From Herbidospora mongoliensis (GTDB lineage Bacteria; Actinomycetota; Actinomycetes; Streptosporangiales; Streptosporangiaceae): a stretch of DNA of 64,000 nt. Positions within the stretch are counted from its first letter, which is position 1. Every line of letters starts with the position of its first letter. This document shows positions 54,001 to 63,000 of this stretch, piece by piece. Location: assembly GCF_001570545.1 (NCBI RefSeq), contig NZ_BBXD01000017.1:124001-188000 (forward strand). Reading direction: 5' to 3'. The translations under genes and the position numbers were made by a program. Under the pieces are notes generated by a model, which did not search any database, was not told the DNA's origin, and saw only the letters and a program-made list of their open reading frames with translations.

Positions 54001-54164
54001 CCGCCGATGCCGTGCGCGGCACCCAGGACCTCTCCCAGCCGGACGCCGCCAGAATCGCCTCGGAAGCACAGAACCGCCTCGGTGAACTCGCGTTCACCGA
54101 GGCGTTCGAGAATGGCCGTGGACGTGACTGGCGGGAGCTGGCCGAGATCACACTCGCTTGCTGA
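51087..54164 (+). CDS. BTAD/NB-ARC/TPR transcriptional regulator (AfsR/SARP-like)
   Basis: A 1025-residue regulator. Residues 1-95 are an OmpR-type DNA-binding domain (MRVDLLGPFEVRNGDG, RGRLVDWIWGEQPPSDAVNA). Residues 95-250 are the BTAD domain (HPLREGFAAALMRALAEAGR, ALTVYQRTREHLAEELGVDP). An NB-ARC-type ATPase follows with Walker A TGMGGTGKTRLAAE at about 280, Walker B ILLILDNCEHV, sensor ILATSREPLGITGE and DGMPLAIELAAARL. The last 400 residues are TPR-like. Such proteins activate secondary-metabolite or transport genes. The start is GTG 51087, with no good ribosome site. It is divergent from padR and convergent with an exporter gene that it overlaps by 17 bases. Confidence 0.93.
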   Translation: MRVDLLGPFEVRNGDGSVVEVPGARLRALLAALALEPGRIVTRGRLVDWIWGEQPPSDAVNAVQALVSRLRRVLPDGVIEADAGGYRLAVGPDAVDVSRFERLVGQARSAEPPARAELLRSALALWRGKAMADIALRGSDTFDAAVARLDELHLAALGDRVDADLRLGHGSELVSELTDLVATHPLREGFAAALMRALAEAGRGTEALTVYQRTREHLAEELGVDPSAELTALHTALLRGEVGAEQRQTNLRAELTSFVGKDDEVAEIAGLAADHRLVTLTGMGGTGKTRLAAETARTMLADLPDGAWLVELAPVREGADLAQAALTAIGLRDQALLGGVRAGEPIDRLIAALRDRSILLILDNCEHVIEAAAAFADRLLGECQRLRILATSREPLGITGEVLWQVEPLAAASAVRLLRDRAALVRKDIGADEPALAAMARICRALDGMPLAIELAAARLRTMSVDQLAHRLDDRFRLLTGGSRTALARHRTLRAVVDWSWDLLTEEERGVLRRLSVFAGGAGLEAAERVCGDEDLLTALVEKSLLLADGAGTPRYRMLGTIREYAADRLAEAGETESARRAHLAYFTELAETADPHLRRAGQLEWLATLEAEHDNIGAALRGALADGWAEEAMRLAAAAGWYWYLSGHRAEGTELSVAAASLPGDVSDEVRARAYMIVTMFVTSGLGGDQFQAEKWIFEAYRLAQQGGFRHQMLGFIVPLERILRDPENFLSAFDPLVSDDDPWVSAQARLSRARLRLTIGGDATGVDTDIEIALAEFRAVGDRWGISSALAFLADRLAMRGDFGRACGLIDEAVTALTEVNSTEDVVGLRARQAQLHWLLGDEPASAAAMAEAQRLVGGITWPNVLAELAIAKGWLARRRGDLEETRRHLATAGTLLGDSDLGGWIRASAMDMYGYLTDDLGESREYRTEAFRAAVASEYPPMISSVLIGIADVALRQGEHEQAARLLGAADAVRGTQDLSQPDAARIASEAQNRLGELAFTEAFENGRGRDWRELAEITLAC

Positions 54165-54897
54165 ACGTCGCACGGGCCCACACGTAACTGACCAGCGTGA
54201 TCCCGACGCACCAGGCGACCGCCGCCACGGCCGCGCCCGTCGACGGCGTCCCGGCCAGGAATCCGCGCAGCGCCTCGATGATCGAGCTGAAGGGCTGGTA
54301 TTCGGCGAACTGCGACACACCCGGCCCCATCTTCTCGGCCGGGACGAACGCGCTGCTCAGGAAGGGCAGCAGCATCAGCGGGGCGGCGATGATCCCGGCG
54401 CTCTCCGGGGTCTTGGCGGCCAGCCCGAACGCGACGGTCAGCCAGGAGATCGCCACCACCGCCAGCACGATGACGCCGATCGCGCCCAGCCACTCCGGGA
54501 AGCTCGCCGCCGGGGCGAACCCCATCAGGAGCGCGATCCCGATGATGACCGCGATGGCCAGCAGGCTGCGCAGCGTGGTCACGATCACGTGGGAGTTCAG
54601 GACGGCGGCCCGGGAGACGTCCATGACGCGGAGCCGGTTGATGAACCCGGTCGTCATGTCGGTGTTCACCGCGACCGTGGTGGCGCTGACCCCGTAACAG
54701 ATGGTCATGATGATCAGCCCGGGGGTGGCGTAGTCGATGTAGCTGACGCCGAGGTCGAAGCCGTCGCCCAGGACGTACACCATCAGGAAGATCAGGAAGA
54801 GCGGCAGCAGCAGGGCGTTGATGATCGCGACCGGGTTCCGGACGGAGTGCCGGAAGTTTCGCCGGAGCATGGTCGTGGAGTCGGCGAAGCTGTTCAC
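54148..54897 (-). CDS. ABC-2 type permease, DrrB-like
   Basis: A 249-residue membrane protein starting MNSFADSTTMLRRNFRHSVR, the usual DrrB-type beginning. Six helices follow: IINALLLPLFLIFLMVYVLG, YATPGLIIMTICYGVSATTV, LRSLLAIAVIIGIALLMGF, WLGAIGVIVLAVVAISWLTV, IIAAPLMLLPFLSSAFVPA and AVAWCVGITLVSYVWA. SSAFVPAEKMGPGVSQFAEY is the conserved drug-exporter block. Its ATG overlaps the ATPase stop (ATGA). It likely exports a hydrophobic compound together with the ATPase. Confidence 0.93.
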   Translation of the reverse strand: MNSFADSTTMLRRNFRHSVRNPVAIINALLLPLFLIFLMVYVLGDGFDLGVSYIDYATPGLIIMTICYGVSATTVAVNTDMTTGFINRLRVMDVSRAAVLNSHVIVTTLRSLLAIAVIIGIALLMGFAPAASFPEWLGAIGVIVLAVVAISWLTVAFGLAAKTPESAGIIAAPLMLLPFLSSAFVPAEKMGPGVSQFAEYQPFSSIIEALRGFLAGTPSTGAAVAAVAWCVGITLVSYVWARATFSKRV

Positions 54898-55820
54898 TTG
54901 GGGCCTCCGGTCAGGGCGAGGAAGACGTCGTCGAGGTCGGGGGTGTGGACCGACAGGTCCTCCACGTCGATGGATCGGGCGTCGAGGCGGTCGAGCAGCG
55001 CGCGGAGCGAGCGCACCCCGCCGTCGCCGGGGACGCGCAGGGTCAGGTCGTCGTCGTCCCGGGTGGACCCGGGCAGGGCCTGCGCCGCGACGTCGAGTTC
55101 ATGCCGGTCGGCGAACCGCAGCCGGATGTGGCTGCCGGGGACCCGGCGCTTGAGCTCGGCGGCGGTGCCCTCGGCGACCAGGCGGCCGTGGTCGAGCACG
55201 GCGATCCGGTCGGCGAGCTGGTCGGCCTCGTCGAGGTACTGGGTGGTGAGGAAGATGGTCGTGCCGTCGGCGACCAGCTCGCGGATGATCTCCCACATGG
55301 TGCGGCGGCTGCGCGGGTCGAGGCCGGTCGTGGGCTCGTCCAGGAAAATGATCTTCGGCTGGCCGACCAGCGTCATGGCCAGGTCGAGCTTGCGGCGCAT
55401 GCCGCCCGAGTAGGTCGACGCCGGCTTGGCCGCCGCCTCGGTCAGCTCGAACCGGTCGAGCAGCCCGGCGACGACGCGCCGGCCCTCCGCCTTGGGCCGG
55501 TGCAGGAGGTCGGCCATCATCAGCAGGTTCTCCTGGCCGGTGAGCAGGTCGTCGACCGCCGCGAACTGCCCGGTGACCCCGATCGCCGCGCGCACCGCCC
55601 TGGTCTCGGTGCTCACGTCGTGCCCGGCGACGACCACTGTCCCCGCGTCGGGGGTCACCAGCGTGCTCAGCACGTTCACCGTCGTGGTCTTGCCGGCGCC
55701 GTTGGGCCCGAGCAGGGCGAAGATCGTGCCGGCCCGGACGTCGAGGTCGATGCCGTCGAGCACGACCTTGTCCTTGTATGACTTCCGCAGCCCCGTGGCC
55801 GCGATCGCGGATCCGTTCAT
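54894..55820 (-). CDS. ABC transporter ATP-binding protein, DrrA-like
   Basis: A 308-residue ATPase. It has Walker A GPNGAGKTTTVNVLSTL, YSGGMRRKLDLAMTLVGQPK (signature), FLDEPTTGLDPRSRR (Walker B) and FLTTQYLDEADQLADRI (switch region, with Gln in place of His). This Thr-Thr-Gln-Tyr variant and the C-terminal extension are characteristic of DrrA-type daunorubicin-resistance ATPases. I chose ATG 55820; the open frame continues upstream but overlaps the tetR 3' region. It lies 62 bases after tetR on the same strand; a pair of 10-bp direct repeats (55843-55874) lies between. Confidence 0.94.
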   Translation of the reverse strand: MNGSAIAATGLRKSYKDKVVLDGIDLDVRAGTIFALLGPNGAGKTTTVNVLSTLVTPDAGTVVVAGHDVSTETRAVRAAIGVTGQFAAVDDLLTGQENLLMMADLLHRPKAEGRRVVAGLLDRFELTEAAAKPASTYSGGMRRKLDLAMTLVGQPKIIFLDEPTTGLDPRSRRTMWEIIRELVADGTTIFLTTQYLDEADQLADRIAVLDHGRLVAEGTAAELKRRVPGSHIRLRFADRHELDVAAQALPGSTRDDDDLTLRVPGDGGVRSLRALLDRLDARSIDVEDLSVHTPDLDDVFLALTGGPK

Positions 55821-55842
55821 GAGACATACGGTCGCGGGCCGA

Positions 55843-55874
55843 GCTGACACGGGACCGTCGCCGTGCTGACACGG
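55843..55874. repeat. Two 10-bp direct repeats 22 bases apart, upstream of the DrrA-like gene
   Basis: GCTGACACGG occurs at 55843-55852 and 55865-55874, a spacing of about two helical turns, in the 62-base gap between tetR and the exporter genes. It may be an operator for an internal promoter of the exporter. Confidence 0.35.
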
Positions 55875-55882
55875 CGCTGCCG

Positions 55883-56449
55883 TCAGTCGGTCCAGGTGCC
55901 CGCGGCGTCGAGGATCCGGTCGATCAGATCGTCGGACACCTCGCCGGGCTGGAGCAGCGCGCGGAAGAGCAGGGGGCCGATCAGCAAGGCCGGGGCATCG
56001 TGGGGATCGCCCGCCGGCCGGAGTTCCCCGGCCTGCTCGGCCAGTGTCAGCGCCGCGCGGAGTCGCCGGCCGATGGTCGCGGCGAACTGGTCGCGGCGGG
56101 CGGCGGCCTCGGGCTCCCACAGCGCGCCCTGCACGAGCGCGGTCGTCACCGCCAGGACGTCGGGCATGGCCAGCTGGTCGGCGAGCAGGCGCAGCTGCCG
56201 CTCCAGCCAGGGTCGCACCGGAGTGGCCGGGTCGAGGAAGAAGGGCATCCGGACGCCGGCCATCGCGTCGGTCAGCAACTGTTCCGGGCGGGGCCAGTGG
56301 CGGTAGACGGTGGCGCGGCCGACCTCGGCCCGGACGGCCACCCGCTGGTGGGTGACGGCGGACGGTCCCTCCTCACGCAGGAGGTCGCGCGCGGCGGCGA
56401 GGATCGCCTCGCGGCTGCGGGTGACGCGCGGATCAGGGGTGTCGGCCAT
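55883..56449 (-). CDS. TetR family transcriptional regulator
   Basis: A 188-residue repressor. The DNA-binding domain is TRSREAILAAARDLLREEGP then AVTHQRVAVRAEVGRATVYR and HWPRPEQLL. The C-terminal ligand domain is typical of the TetR/AcrR group that ends in LLIGPLLFRALLQPGEVSDD. It is upstream of a DrrAB-like exporter on the same strand and divergent from two oxidoreductase genes. ATG 56449 is preferred; ATG 56458 and TTG 56470 are in frame, but the last lies inside the operator. Two matching palindromes (56459-56483 and 56509-56525) are its probable targets, so it likely represses itself, the exporter and the oxidoreductases. Confidence 0.92.
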   Translation of the reverse strand: MADTPDPRVTRSREAILAAARDLLREEGPSAVTHQRVAVRAEVGRATVYRHWPRPEQLLTDAMAGVRMPFFLDPATPVRPWLERQLRLLADQLAMPDVLAVTTALVQGALWEPEAAARRDQFAATIGRRLRAALTLAEQAGELRPAGDPHDAPALLIGPLLFRALLQPGEVSDDLIDRILDAAGTWTD

Positions 56450-56458
56450 GCGCCCCAT

Positions 56459-56483
56459 CTTATGAGACAAGTTGACTCATAAG
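56459..56483. promoter_or_regulatory. TetR operator 1 (25-bp palindrome)
   Basis: CTTATGAG-ACAAGTTGA-CTCATAAG: 8-bp perfect outer arms, extending inward with one mismatch to 12 paired positions. The core TGAGACAAGTTGACTCA recurs in similar form 46 bases to the right (operator 2). It begins about 10 bases upstream of the tetR start. Confidence 0.8.
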
Positions 56484-56508
56484 CCAGGCGGATGGCAAGC
56501 TCCGACTA

Positions 56509-56525
56509 TGAGACAGAATGACTCA
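56509..56525. promoter_or_regulatory. TetR operator 2
   Basis: TGAGACAGAATGACTCA matches the 17-bp core of operator 1 at all positions except the central three. It lies 13 bases upstream of the NAD(P)H-binding protein ATG at 56538, where a bound repressor would block that promoter. Confidence 0.75.
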
Positions 56526-56537
56526 GAAGTCTTCCGG

Positions 56538-57140
56538 ATGGTCGTCCTCGGCGCCACGGGAGGCACCGGCCGGGCCGTCGTCGAGGCCGCCCTCCGCGCC
56601 GGTCACGCCGTCACCGCCGTCACCCGCCGGGCCGGCGCCCTGCCACCCGCCCCCGGGCTCACCGTCGCGGTGATCCCCGGCCTCGGTGACCTCACCGAGG
56701 CCGTTGCGGGACACGACGCGGTCGTCAGCGCCCTGGGCCCCGCGGCGCGCGGACCCGTCACGGTGTGCGCCGACGGCATCCACTCCGCACTGCGGGCGAT
56801 GAAGGCGACCGGCCCGCGCCGCCTGGTCGTGGTCAGCGCCCACGGCGCGGCCGAGAGCCGCGACCGCTCCCCCTACTCGCTGGCGCTGTGGGCCTCGGTC
56901 GGGGCCAAGATGCGCGACAAGGAGGCGATGGAGGCGCTGATCCGCGCCTCCGACACCGACTGGACGATCGTCCGGCCACCCGCGCTGAGGGACTCCGCGC
57001 CGACCGGCCACTACCGCACCGGCACCGACCTGCGCATCCGGCTGACCACCGCCGTCTCGCGCGCCGACCTGGCCGACTTCATCGTGAAGGAGACCGTCGA
57101 GCCGGCCTACCTCCGCCGCGCGCCGCGGATCGCGTCATGA
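56538..57140 (+). CDS. NAD(P)H-binding protein, atypical SDR (NmrA-like)
   Basis: A 200-residue protein with the extended glycine motif MVVLGATGGTGRAVVEAALR at its N-terminus, then RPRRLVVVSAHGAAESR-type central strands, EAMEALIRASDTDWTIVRPP and a C-terminal DLADFIVKETVE. It binds NAD(P)H and may reduce a small molecule or act as a redox sensor. I chose ATG 56538 because the Rossmann strand begins there and the operator then lies upstream; earlier in-frame ATGs (56472, 56508) fall within or before the operator. It overlaps the next gene as ATGA. Confidence 0.88.
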   Translation: MVVLGATGGTGRAVVEAALRAGHAVTAVTRRAGALPPAPGLTVAVIPGLGDLTEAVAGHDAVVSALGPAARGPVTVCADGIHSALRAMKATGPRRLVVVSAHGAAESRDRSPYSLALWASVGAKMRDKEAMEALIRASDTDWTIVRPPALRDSAPTGHYRTGTDLRIRLTTAVSRADLADFIVKETVEPAYLRRAPRIAS

Positions 57141-58042
57141 GCCTCCTGAGCGGCCGCACCGCCCTCGTCACCGGTGGCACCGGCGGGATGGGCCGGGTCA
57201 TCGTCACCGAACTGGCCAGGGCCGGTGCGCACGTCGTCGCCACCAGCCGCGACCACGAGCGCGGTCAGGCGCTGCGGCGGCGGATCGCCGGGGAGATCGG
57301 CGCCGACCGCGTCGAGATCCTGACCGGCGACCTGGCCGCCCGCGCCGACCTGCACCGGCTCGCCGCCGGGTTCACCGCGCGCCACGACTCCCTGCACCTG
57401 CTCGTCAACAACGCCGGGGCACACTACCGGGAGCGCCTGCTGACCGCCGACGGCGTGGAGGCACACCTGGCGGTCAACCATCTGGCCGGCTTCACCCTCA
57501 CCCACCTGCTGGAGAACCACCTGCTCGCGGCCGGGACCGCCCGCGTGGTCAACGTCGTGTCGGCCACGATGTCCGACGCGCGCTCCGTGCCGCTGTTCGG
57601 CCGCCCCCAGCCCGTCTCACTCGACCTTTCGGGCGTCACCGACGTACGCGACCTCAATCCGGCCGACGGGTACGTCCCCTTCGCCGCCTATGCCCGAGCC
57701 AAACTGCTGGCCACGATCTGCGGCTACGCGTTCGCCGAACGCTGGCAGGACGCGGGCGTCACCGTCAACGCGGTCCATCCCGGCATCGTGAGCACCGGCA
57801 TCGTCGACGACCTCGTCCCCGCCGTCCTCGCGCCGTTCCGGTCCCTGATCCACCGGCGTCTGCTCACGCCCGAGCAGGGTGCCGGGGCCGCGCTGCGCCT
57901 GGCCACCGACCCCGGCATGGAGGGCGTCACCGGCCGCTACTACATGCGTGACAAGGAGACGCGCTCCCCCGAGGCCTCCTACGACCCGGACACCCGCGCA
58001 GCGGCGTGGAAACTCAGTCTGAGCTGGGCCGATGACCGTTAG
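57137..58042 (+). CDS. Short-chain dehydrogenase/reductase
   Basis: A 301-residue SDR with TGGTGGMGRVIVTELARAG (Rossmann), LLVNNAGAHYRE, VVNVVSATMSDA and the catalytic Y-x-x-x-K in AAYARAKLLATI. VTVNAVHPGIVSTGIVD follows, as in retinol dehydrogenase-like SDRs. It is translationally coupled to the preceding NAD(P)H-binding protein. Both are probably under the divergent TetR. It is convergent with the WS/DGAT gene, with a 4-base overlap. Confidence 0.94.
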   Translation: MSLLSGRTALVTGGTGGMGRVIVTELARAGAHVVATSRDHERGQALRRRIAGEIGADRVEILTGDLAARADLHRLAAGFTARHDSLHLLVNNAGAHYRERLLTADGVEAHLAVNHLAGFTLTHLLENHLLAAGTARVVNVVSATMSDARSVPLFGRPQPVSLDLSGVTDVRDLNPADGYVPFAAYARAKLLATICGYAFAERWQDAGVTVNAVHPGIVSTGIVDDLVPAVLAPFRSLIHRRLLTPEQGAGAALRLATDPGMEGVTGRYYMRDKETRSPEASYDPDTRAAAWKLSLSWADDR

Positions 58043-59451
58043 AGCTCGGCCAGAGCGTCTTCCATGTAGTCGATGAAGTCCCAGACGTCCGGGACCATCT
58101 CGCGGTCGACGACGATGCCGACGTCCAGGAAGCCGTCGTAGGAGAAGACCGTGATGTTCATGCCGCCGCTCACGTCGGTGATGACCGACAGCGGGTAGTG
58201 GGCGACGATCTTGGAGCCCAGGATGTAGAGCGGGAGCTGCGGTCCCGGCACGTTCGACACCATCAGGTTCATCGCCGACACCGTCCCGGAGGCGAGCCGG
58301 AAGGCGGCGCGGTCGGCCAGGCCGCTCAGCGCCGCCGGCATGGCCTGGCTGAAGTCGAGCAGCCAGCGGGCCGGGGCGACCGAGAAGCGCTCCTTCACCG
58401 TCGCCATGTTGGCGCTGATCATCCGCAGCCGGGTCTCCGCGTCGGAGACGTTGGTGGGCAGCGTGGTGGTGGCCAGCAGGACCTGGTTGCCCAGGTCGGG
58501 GCGCATGTTCGACGAGAACGGGATGCCGACGACCAAGGGCTCGACCGGGAGTTCGTCGCGCTGGGAGAGCCAGCGGCGCAGGGCCGTGGCGGCCACGGCC
58601 ATGACGACGTCGTTCACGGTGACGCCGTGTTCGTTCTTGACCTTCTTGACCGCGTCCAAGGGAAGCCGGCCGAAGGCGAAGCGGCGGTGGCCGGAGACCG
58701 GGCCGGAGAAGGGGGTCACCGGGACCGTCAGCCTCGGCAGGTCCGGCAGGACCGAACCGGTGTCGCCCGGCCAGCCCGCGCCCCGGATGAAGCGCGACAG
58801 CATGCCGGTGCCGGGGATCTGGGACACCACCGGAATCTCGTCGAGCCTCGGGATCGCGCCGGCCACGAACCTGAGCAGCGCCTGCGGGCTGTCGAGGAAC
58901 TTCTCGAACCCGCGGCCCAGCATCATCGCGGGCTCCGGGGCCTTGACCGGGAGGTCGTCGGGGGGCTCGACCTCGCGGGGTTCTGCGGACAGGTCCATCA
59001 GCGTGGCCAGCACCTCGGCGCCGGCGATGCCGTCGATGGCCGCGTGGTGGACCTTGGTGTAGATGGCGGAACGGCCGCCTTCCAGGCCGTGGACCAGGTA
59101 CATCTCCCAGAGCGGGCGATGGCGGTCGAGCCGCCGGGCGTGGAGCCGGGCGACCTGTTCGGCCAGCTGGTGGTCGTCGCCCGGGGCGGGGAGGGCCAGT
59201 TCCCTGACGTGGTAGTCGAAGTCGACGTCCTTCGACTCGTCCCAATAGGGGTGGTCGAGGCCGAAGGGGACGCGCACCAGGCGGCGCTTCAGCGGCGGGG
59301 CCAGGTGCAGGCGGGAGCTGAGCAGGTCGATGATCCCGGCACGCGTGACCGACGCATCCTCCAGCACCGCCAGACTGGCGATGTGCGCCACGTTCGTGGC
59401 GGTTTCGAAGTTCAAGAACTGTGCGTCGAGCGCGCTGAGTTGCCGTCCCAT
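58039..59451 (-). CDS. Wax ester synthase/diacylglycerol acyltransferase (WS/DGAT)
   Basis: A 470-residue acyltransferase. It begins MGRQLSALDAQFLNFETATN, and the catalytic HHxxxDG is VHHAAIDGIAG (His135, His136, Asp140, Gly141). The C-terminal conserved block is MNLMVSNVPGPQLPLYILGS. Such enzymes store fatty acids as triacylglycerol or wax esters from acyl-CoA at the membrane or lipid body surface. ATG 59451 is chosen by family alignment; ATG 59469 is possible and the frame is open further up without coding character. It is one copy; others cannot be seen. Confidence 0.95.
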   Translation of the reverse strand: MGRQLSALDAQFLNFETATNVAHIASLAVLEDASVTRAGIIDLLSSRLHLAPPLKRRLVRVPFGLDHPYWDESKDVDFDYHVRELALPAPGDDHQLAEQVARLHARRLDRHRPLWEMYLVHGLEGGRSAIYTKVHHAAIDGIAGAEVLATLMDLSAEPREVEPPDDLPVKAPEPAMMLGRGFEKFLDSPQALLRFVAGAIPRLDEIPVVSQIPGTGMLSRFIRGAGWPGDTGSVLPDLPRLTVPVTPFSGPVSGHRRFAFGRLPLDAVKKVKNEHGVTVNDVVMAVAATALRRWLSQRDELPVEPLVVGIPFSSNMRPDLGNQVLLATTTLPTNVSDAETRLRMISANMATVKERFSVAPARWLLDFSQAMPAALSGLADRAAFRLASGTVSAMNLMVSNVPGPQLPLYILGSKIVAHYPLSVITDVSGGMNITVFSYDGFLDVGIVVDREMVPDVWDFIDYMEDALAEL

Positions 59452-59501
59452 GCTGGGATCATTGCCCATCCGAGGCCGGGAAGAGTCCTGAAATGCACGA
59501 C

Positions 59502-60083
59502 TCAGTGACGGTGTGTCGCATCCGGCTGACGAGGGTCCCCCGGGTGCTCGAAACCGGGCATCAGCGTGACCTTCTCGCGGTGACGCCGCTCCAGCCACCG
59601 GACGAAGAGGGTTTCCTTCCTCGCCTGTACGAGCTGAGCTGCGATCCCCGCCGATTCGCCGTCGAACGGGCCGGGGTGACGGTCGCGGTTGCGGTCGTAG
59701 TAGGCGCGTACCTCGTCTGGCGGGAGGCCGGCGTCGATCCGGGTGAAGAGGCTCTGCCCGGCGGGCGTGGACAGAACGGAGGCGATGACACCACCGGTCC
59801 GCAGCGCGATCGGCAGAGTCACCGGCGCGACCTGATCCGGACCACCGGCCGGCCCGTCAGATGCCGTCTGACCTGATTCGCCGCGCTTTCGAAGGTCCCG
59901 GTACTCCTGCGCGACCACCCGTTCCATGGTCATGAGCTGGACCAGCCAGCGGCGCAGGTTGCGGCCCTCCGGCGAGGCGGGATGGGGAAGGCGGGCGGCG
60001 AGCGGGCCTTCGTACAGGTCGCGCATCCGCCGGTCGACCTCGGCGACCGAGATGACCTCGTCGCCGACGGTCGCGGCGATCAT
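59502..60083 (-). CDS. SurA/parvulin N-domain-like protein, coupled to the mannosidase gene
   Basis: A 193-residue protein without a signal peptide. It starts MIAATVGDEVISVAEVDRRM, the pattern of the N-terminal domain of SurA-like folding factors. RRWLVQLMTMERVVAQEYRD follows. Then PPDEVRAYYDRNRDRHPGPF resembles the linker before a parvulin rotamase domain, but that domain is absent. The C-terminus is His/Arg-rich. Its ATG overlaps the stop of the alpha-mannosidase gene (ATGA). A chaperone-like role for the mannosidase is possible but inferred from coupling only. Confidence 0.6.
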   Translation of the reverse strand: MIAATVGDEVISVAEVDRRMRDLYEGPLAARLPHPASPEGRNLRRWLVQLMTMERVVAQEYRDLRKRGESGQTASDGPAGGPDQVAPVTLPIALRTGGVIASVLSTPAGQSLFTRIDAGLPPDEVRAYYDRNRDRHPGPFDGESAGIAAQLVQARKETLFVRWLERRHREKVTLMPGFEHPGDPRQPDATHRH

Positions 60084-63000
60084 GGGAGGACCTCGATGGT
60101 GACCGGCTCGGTGTAGTGGACCTTCCCGCCGTATCCCAGCTTGACCAGGGCCCACCATGTCCCCGGCCGGTGTCCGCCGATGACCGGGAAGCGGAGTTCG
60201 GTGGTTCCCGGGCCTGTTCCGGTGTTCCAGAGCGGGAGCATCTCATAGGTGTGCCACGGGCTGATGAGCTGGGCCTGCACCGGGACGTCGCAGGTCAGCC
60301 GGATCACGATCTCCGATCGCTCCCTCGCGCGGAGGGTGAGGTGCGGGGTCTCGGTGACCGCTGCGAGGGTGGCGTCGCCGAGGCGGTCTTCGAAGGTCTG
60401 GCCGTCGAAGTTCAGTCCGGCCGTGGTCCAGCCCTCGTTCGGCCAGGCCGTGAAAGCGCCCGGTTCGAGGGTGAAGCCGCGGGTCTCGGTGCCGTCGAGC
60501 GTGACCTCACCGGTCACCGTCTCCTCCACCAGCGACGACGCGACCGTGACCGTCTCGGGGGTGAGGTGGACGGCGAGCGGCATGTTGCCGATCGGCGCGG
60601 GGCCGGTGTTGTGCAGCCAATATCGGACGAAAACCGGCTGGAACGGCTCGGCGCCCGGGGCCGCTCCGCCGCCTTGGACGTCTTGTGAGTAGGTCACCAC
60701 GTCCATACCGGTCACCGGGGCGTCGGGCTCGTCGCGGGTCTCCAGCAGGTCGGTCCGCCGCCATCCGGGCAGGTCTATGTGTTCTGTACGCCCATGCGGT
60801 TCGTACAGCCGCATCGTCATCCCGGTGACCTCACCCGGCAGTCGTCCGGTCGCGATGAGGTTGCCCGCCGGTTTGAGCGCGGTCAGCACGAGGCTTTCCG
60901 GCACGTCGAGGAGCGACTCCGCGGCCGATTCGCCCGTGACACCCTGATCGAGGGCGATCAGCGGGTGGTTCACCTCGTGCCCCGCACGGACCAGCCCGGT
61001 CGCGCGCCAGTCGCCGGGGCCCGCGAGCAGTGCGTATTCGAAGCTGTGGGTCCAGTGCTGGAGCTGGAAGTTGGTGCCGTCGGGGACGGTCCGGCGGGGT
61101 GGGTCGATCCAGATTCCGGAGGGCCAGCCCGTACACGACCGGAGCAGTGACAGGTTGAGCGCGCCGTTCGGTTCGACCGCGAAGCCGGGGATGCCCCGGT
61201 TGATCAGCCCAATCGTGTACGGCTCGTACGACTCCCCCTCGATCTCGACGACCGCGTCGGCCAGGTCGTCGATCAACGAGTCGAGGTCGTCCGCGCCGAT
61301 CGACAGGACCGGCAGCGCGTCCGCGGCCGTGAGGTCGGCGCTCGGCACCCACACCTCCACGAGCGGCCTGACGGCCGGATGCCAGCCTTTCGGCCAGGGC
61401 GTCTCGCCGACGGCGATCCGGACGTCGGGCAGGTTGGAGTCGACCGCGAGGTTGCCGTAGCGGGGACCGTCAGCCCGCGAGACGGTGGCCGTGACGCCTT
61501 GTTTCACCAGGGCGACCGCGAGCGCGCGCAACCGTTCCGCCGGGACGTCCGGGCCGGCGACGATCTCGGCCACACCGATGGGCCGGCCGCCGATCCGGCA
61601 CGTCGCGGACAGGGCGAACCAGTTGTGGGCGGGGTTGTCGAGGGTCCACGGGTGCTCGGCGGTGTCGGCGTCGATGTGGGCGAAACCCCGTCCGACGACG
61701 GCGTTCCCCACCTCGCTGACCGGCAGGGCCTGGTCGATCTCGACCGGCCAGCGGAGCCTGACGAGCTGGTCGGCGCCGTCGAAGTCGAGGTGGGTGACCA
61801 GGTCGACGCGCTTGAGGCCGCGCCAGAGGGTGATCTCCTGGACGTACCTGACCGACCCGAACGCGCCCCTCACCACGAGCCGCTCCCCGAGTGCGGACCG
61901 TTCGGCGACGACCTCGGCCGGGTGCGCGGACGACCCTTCCTTCGTCCCCTTGGGCACCAGGTGCCAGGGGCCCTCGTGGAATTTCGGGTGAGCCGGATAT
62001 TCGTCGTGGACGACCAGCTCATTGCCTACTTGGCCGGGTTGGAGGAGTTCCCTGCCGTCCACCCGCCAACTCGTCACCGCGCCGCCCCGGTCAGGGTCGG
62101 CGGTGATGGCATGGCCGGAGCCGGCGATGGTGGTGCCCCCGGCGGGCAGCCAGCCGGCGTTGCCGCCGGGGGCGCCACCGGGGGTGAAGGAGAAGGTCCG
62201 GTGGCCGAGCGGCGGGACGTCCTCGGCGAGGAAGGTGACGTCGGCCTCGGTGATGAACCCGTCGTCGTCGAGGACGGCGTTCTCGACGAGCGCCGCTTCG
62301 GCGATCCCCCGCCAGCCGGGCGGGGGCGACAGACGTACCCGGACGACGTCGGTGCGCGGCCACGACGACGGGTTCCAGACCACCACCCCGCTCAGCCCCG
62401 CACCGAGCGTGCGCAGGGCGCCGTCGAGGGTCTCGGAACCGATCGTGTACGCCTCCCGCCAGCCCGTGAGCAGGTCGAGATAGACCTGGTCGGACTCCGA
62501 ACCCGTGATCGCGTCGTGGTGTGCGCCGTAGACGAGCTGCCGCCAGGCCTTGTCCATCAGGGCGAACGGATAGTCGGCCCGCTTCGTGACCGAGGCCAGC
62601 GTGGCGAACTTCTCCGCGTCGGCGACCAGCACCTCGGCCCGGCGCTGGACCTGTTTGGTGTCGATGAACGAGACGTCTTTCCCGGTGTAGATGGGATTCA
62701 TGTCCCGCGTCTGCGGCAGGAAGGCGTGCTCCTCGGCCCGGACGGCGGCGAAGAACTCCTTCGGCAGACCGCAGACGAAGCGCGGCGAGACGTAGCGGGC
62801 GTTCCACTCCCGCTGGATGTCCATGATCCACTTGTTGGGCGGCGTGTAGTCGGTCCCCACCGGCAGCAGGACGTTACGCGTCGCCGCGACCTCCTTCAGC
62901 GCGAGGAACCACGTGTAGACCTCGGCGGCGGCCTCGTCGACGGTGGTCGAGGAGTCCATCCACCAGCCCGCGCTGTAGTGACCGGGCATGTAGTGCGTCA

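Noticed and set aside
51051-54320. A 1089-residue minus-strand frame opposite the BTAD/NB-ARC regulator.
   Set aside because: The plus strand has clear domains over the same region; the minus frame is Gly/Arg/Gln-rich with no motif.
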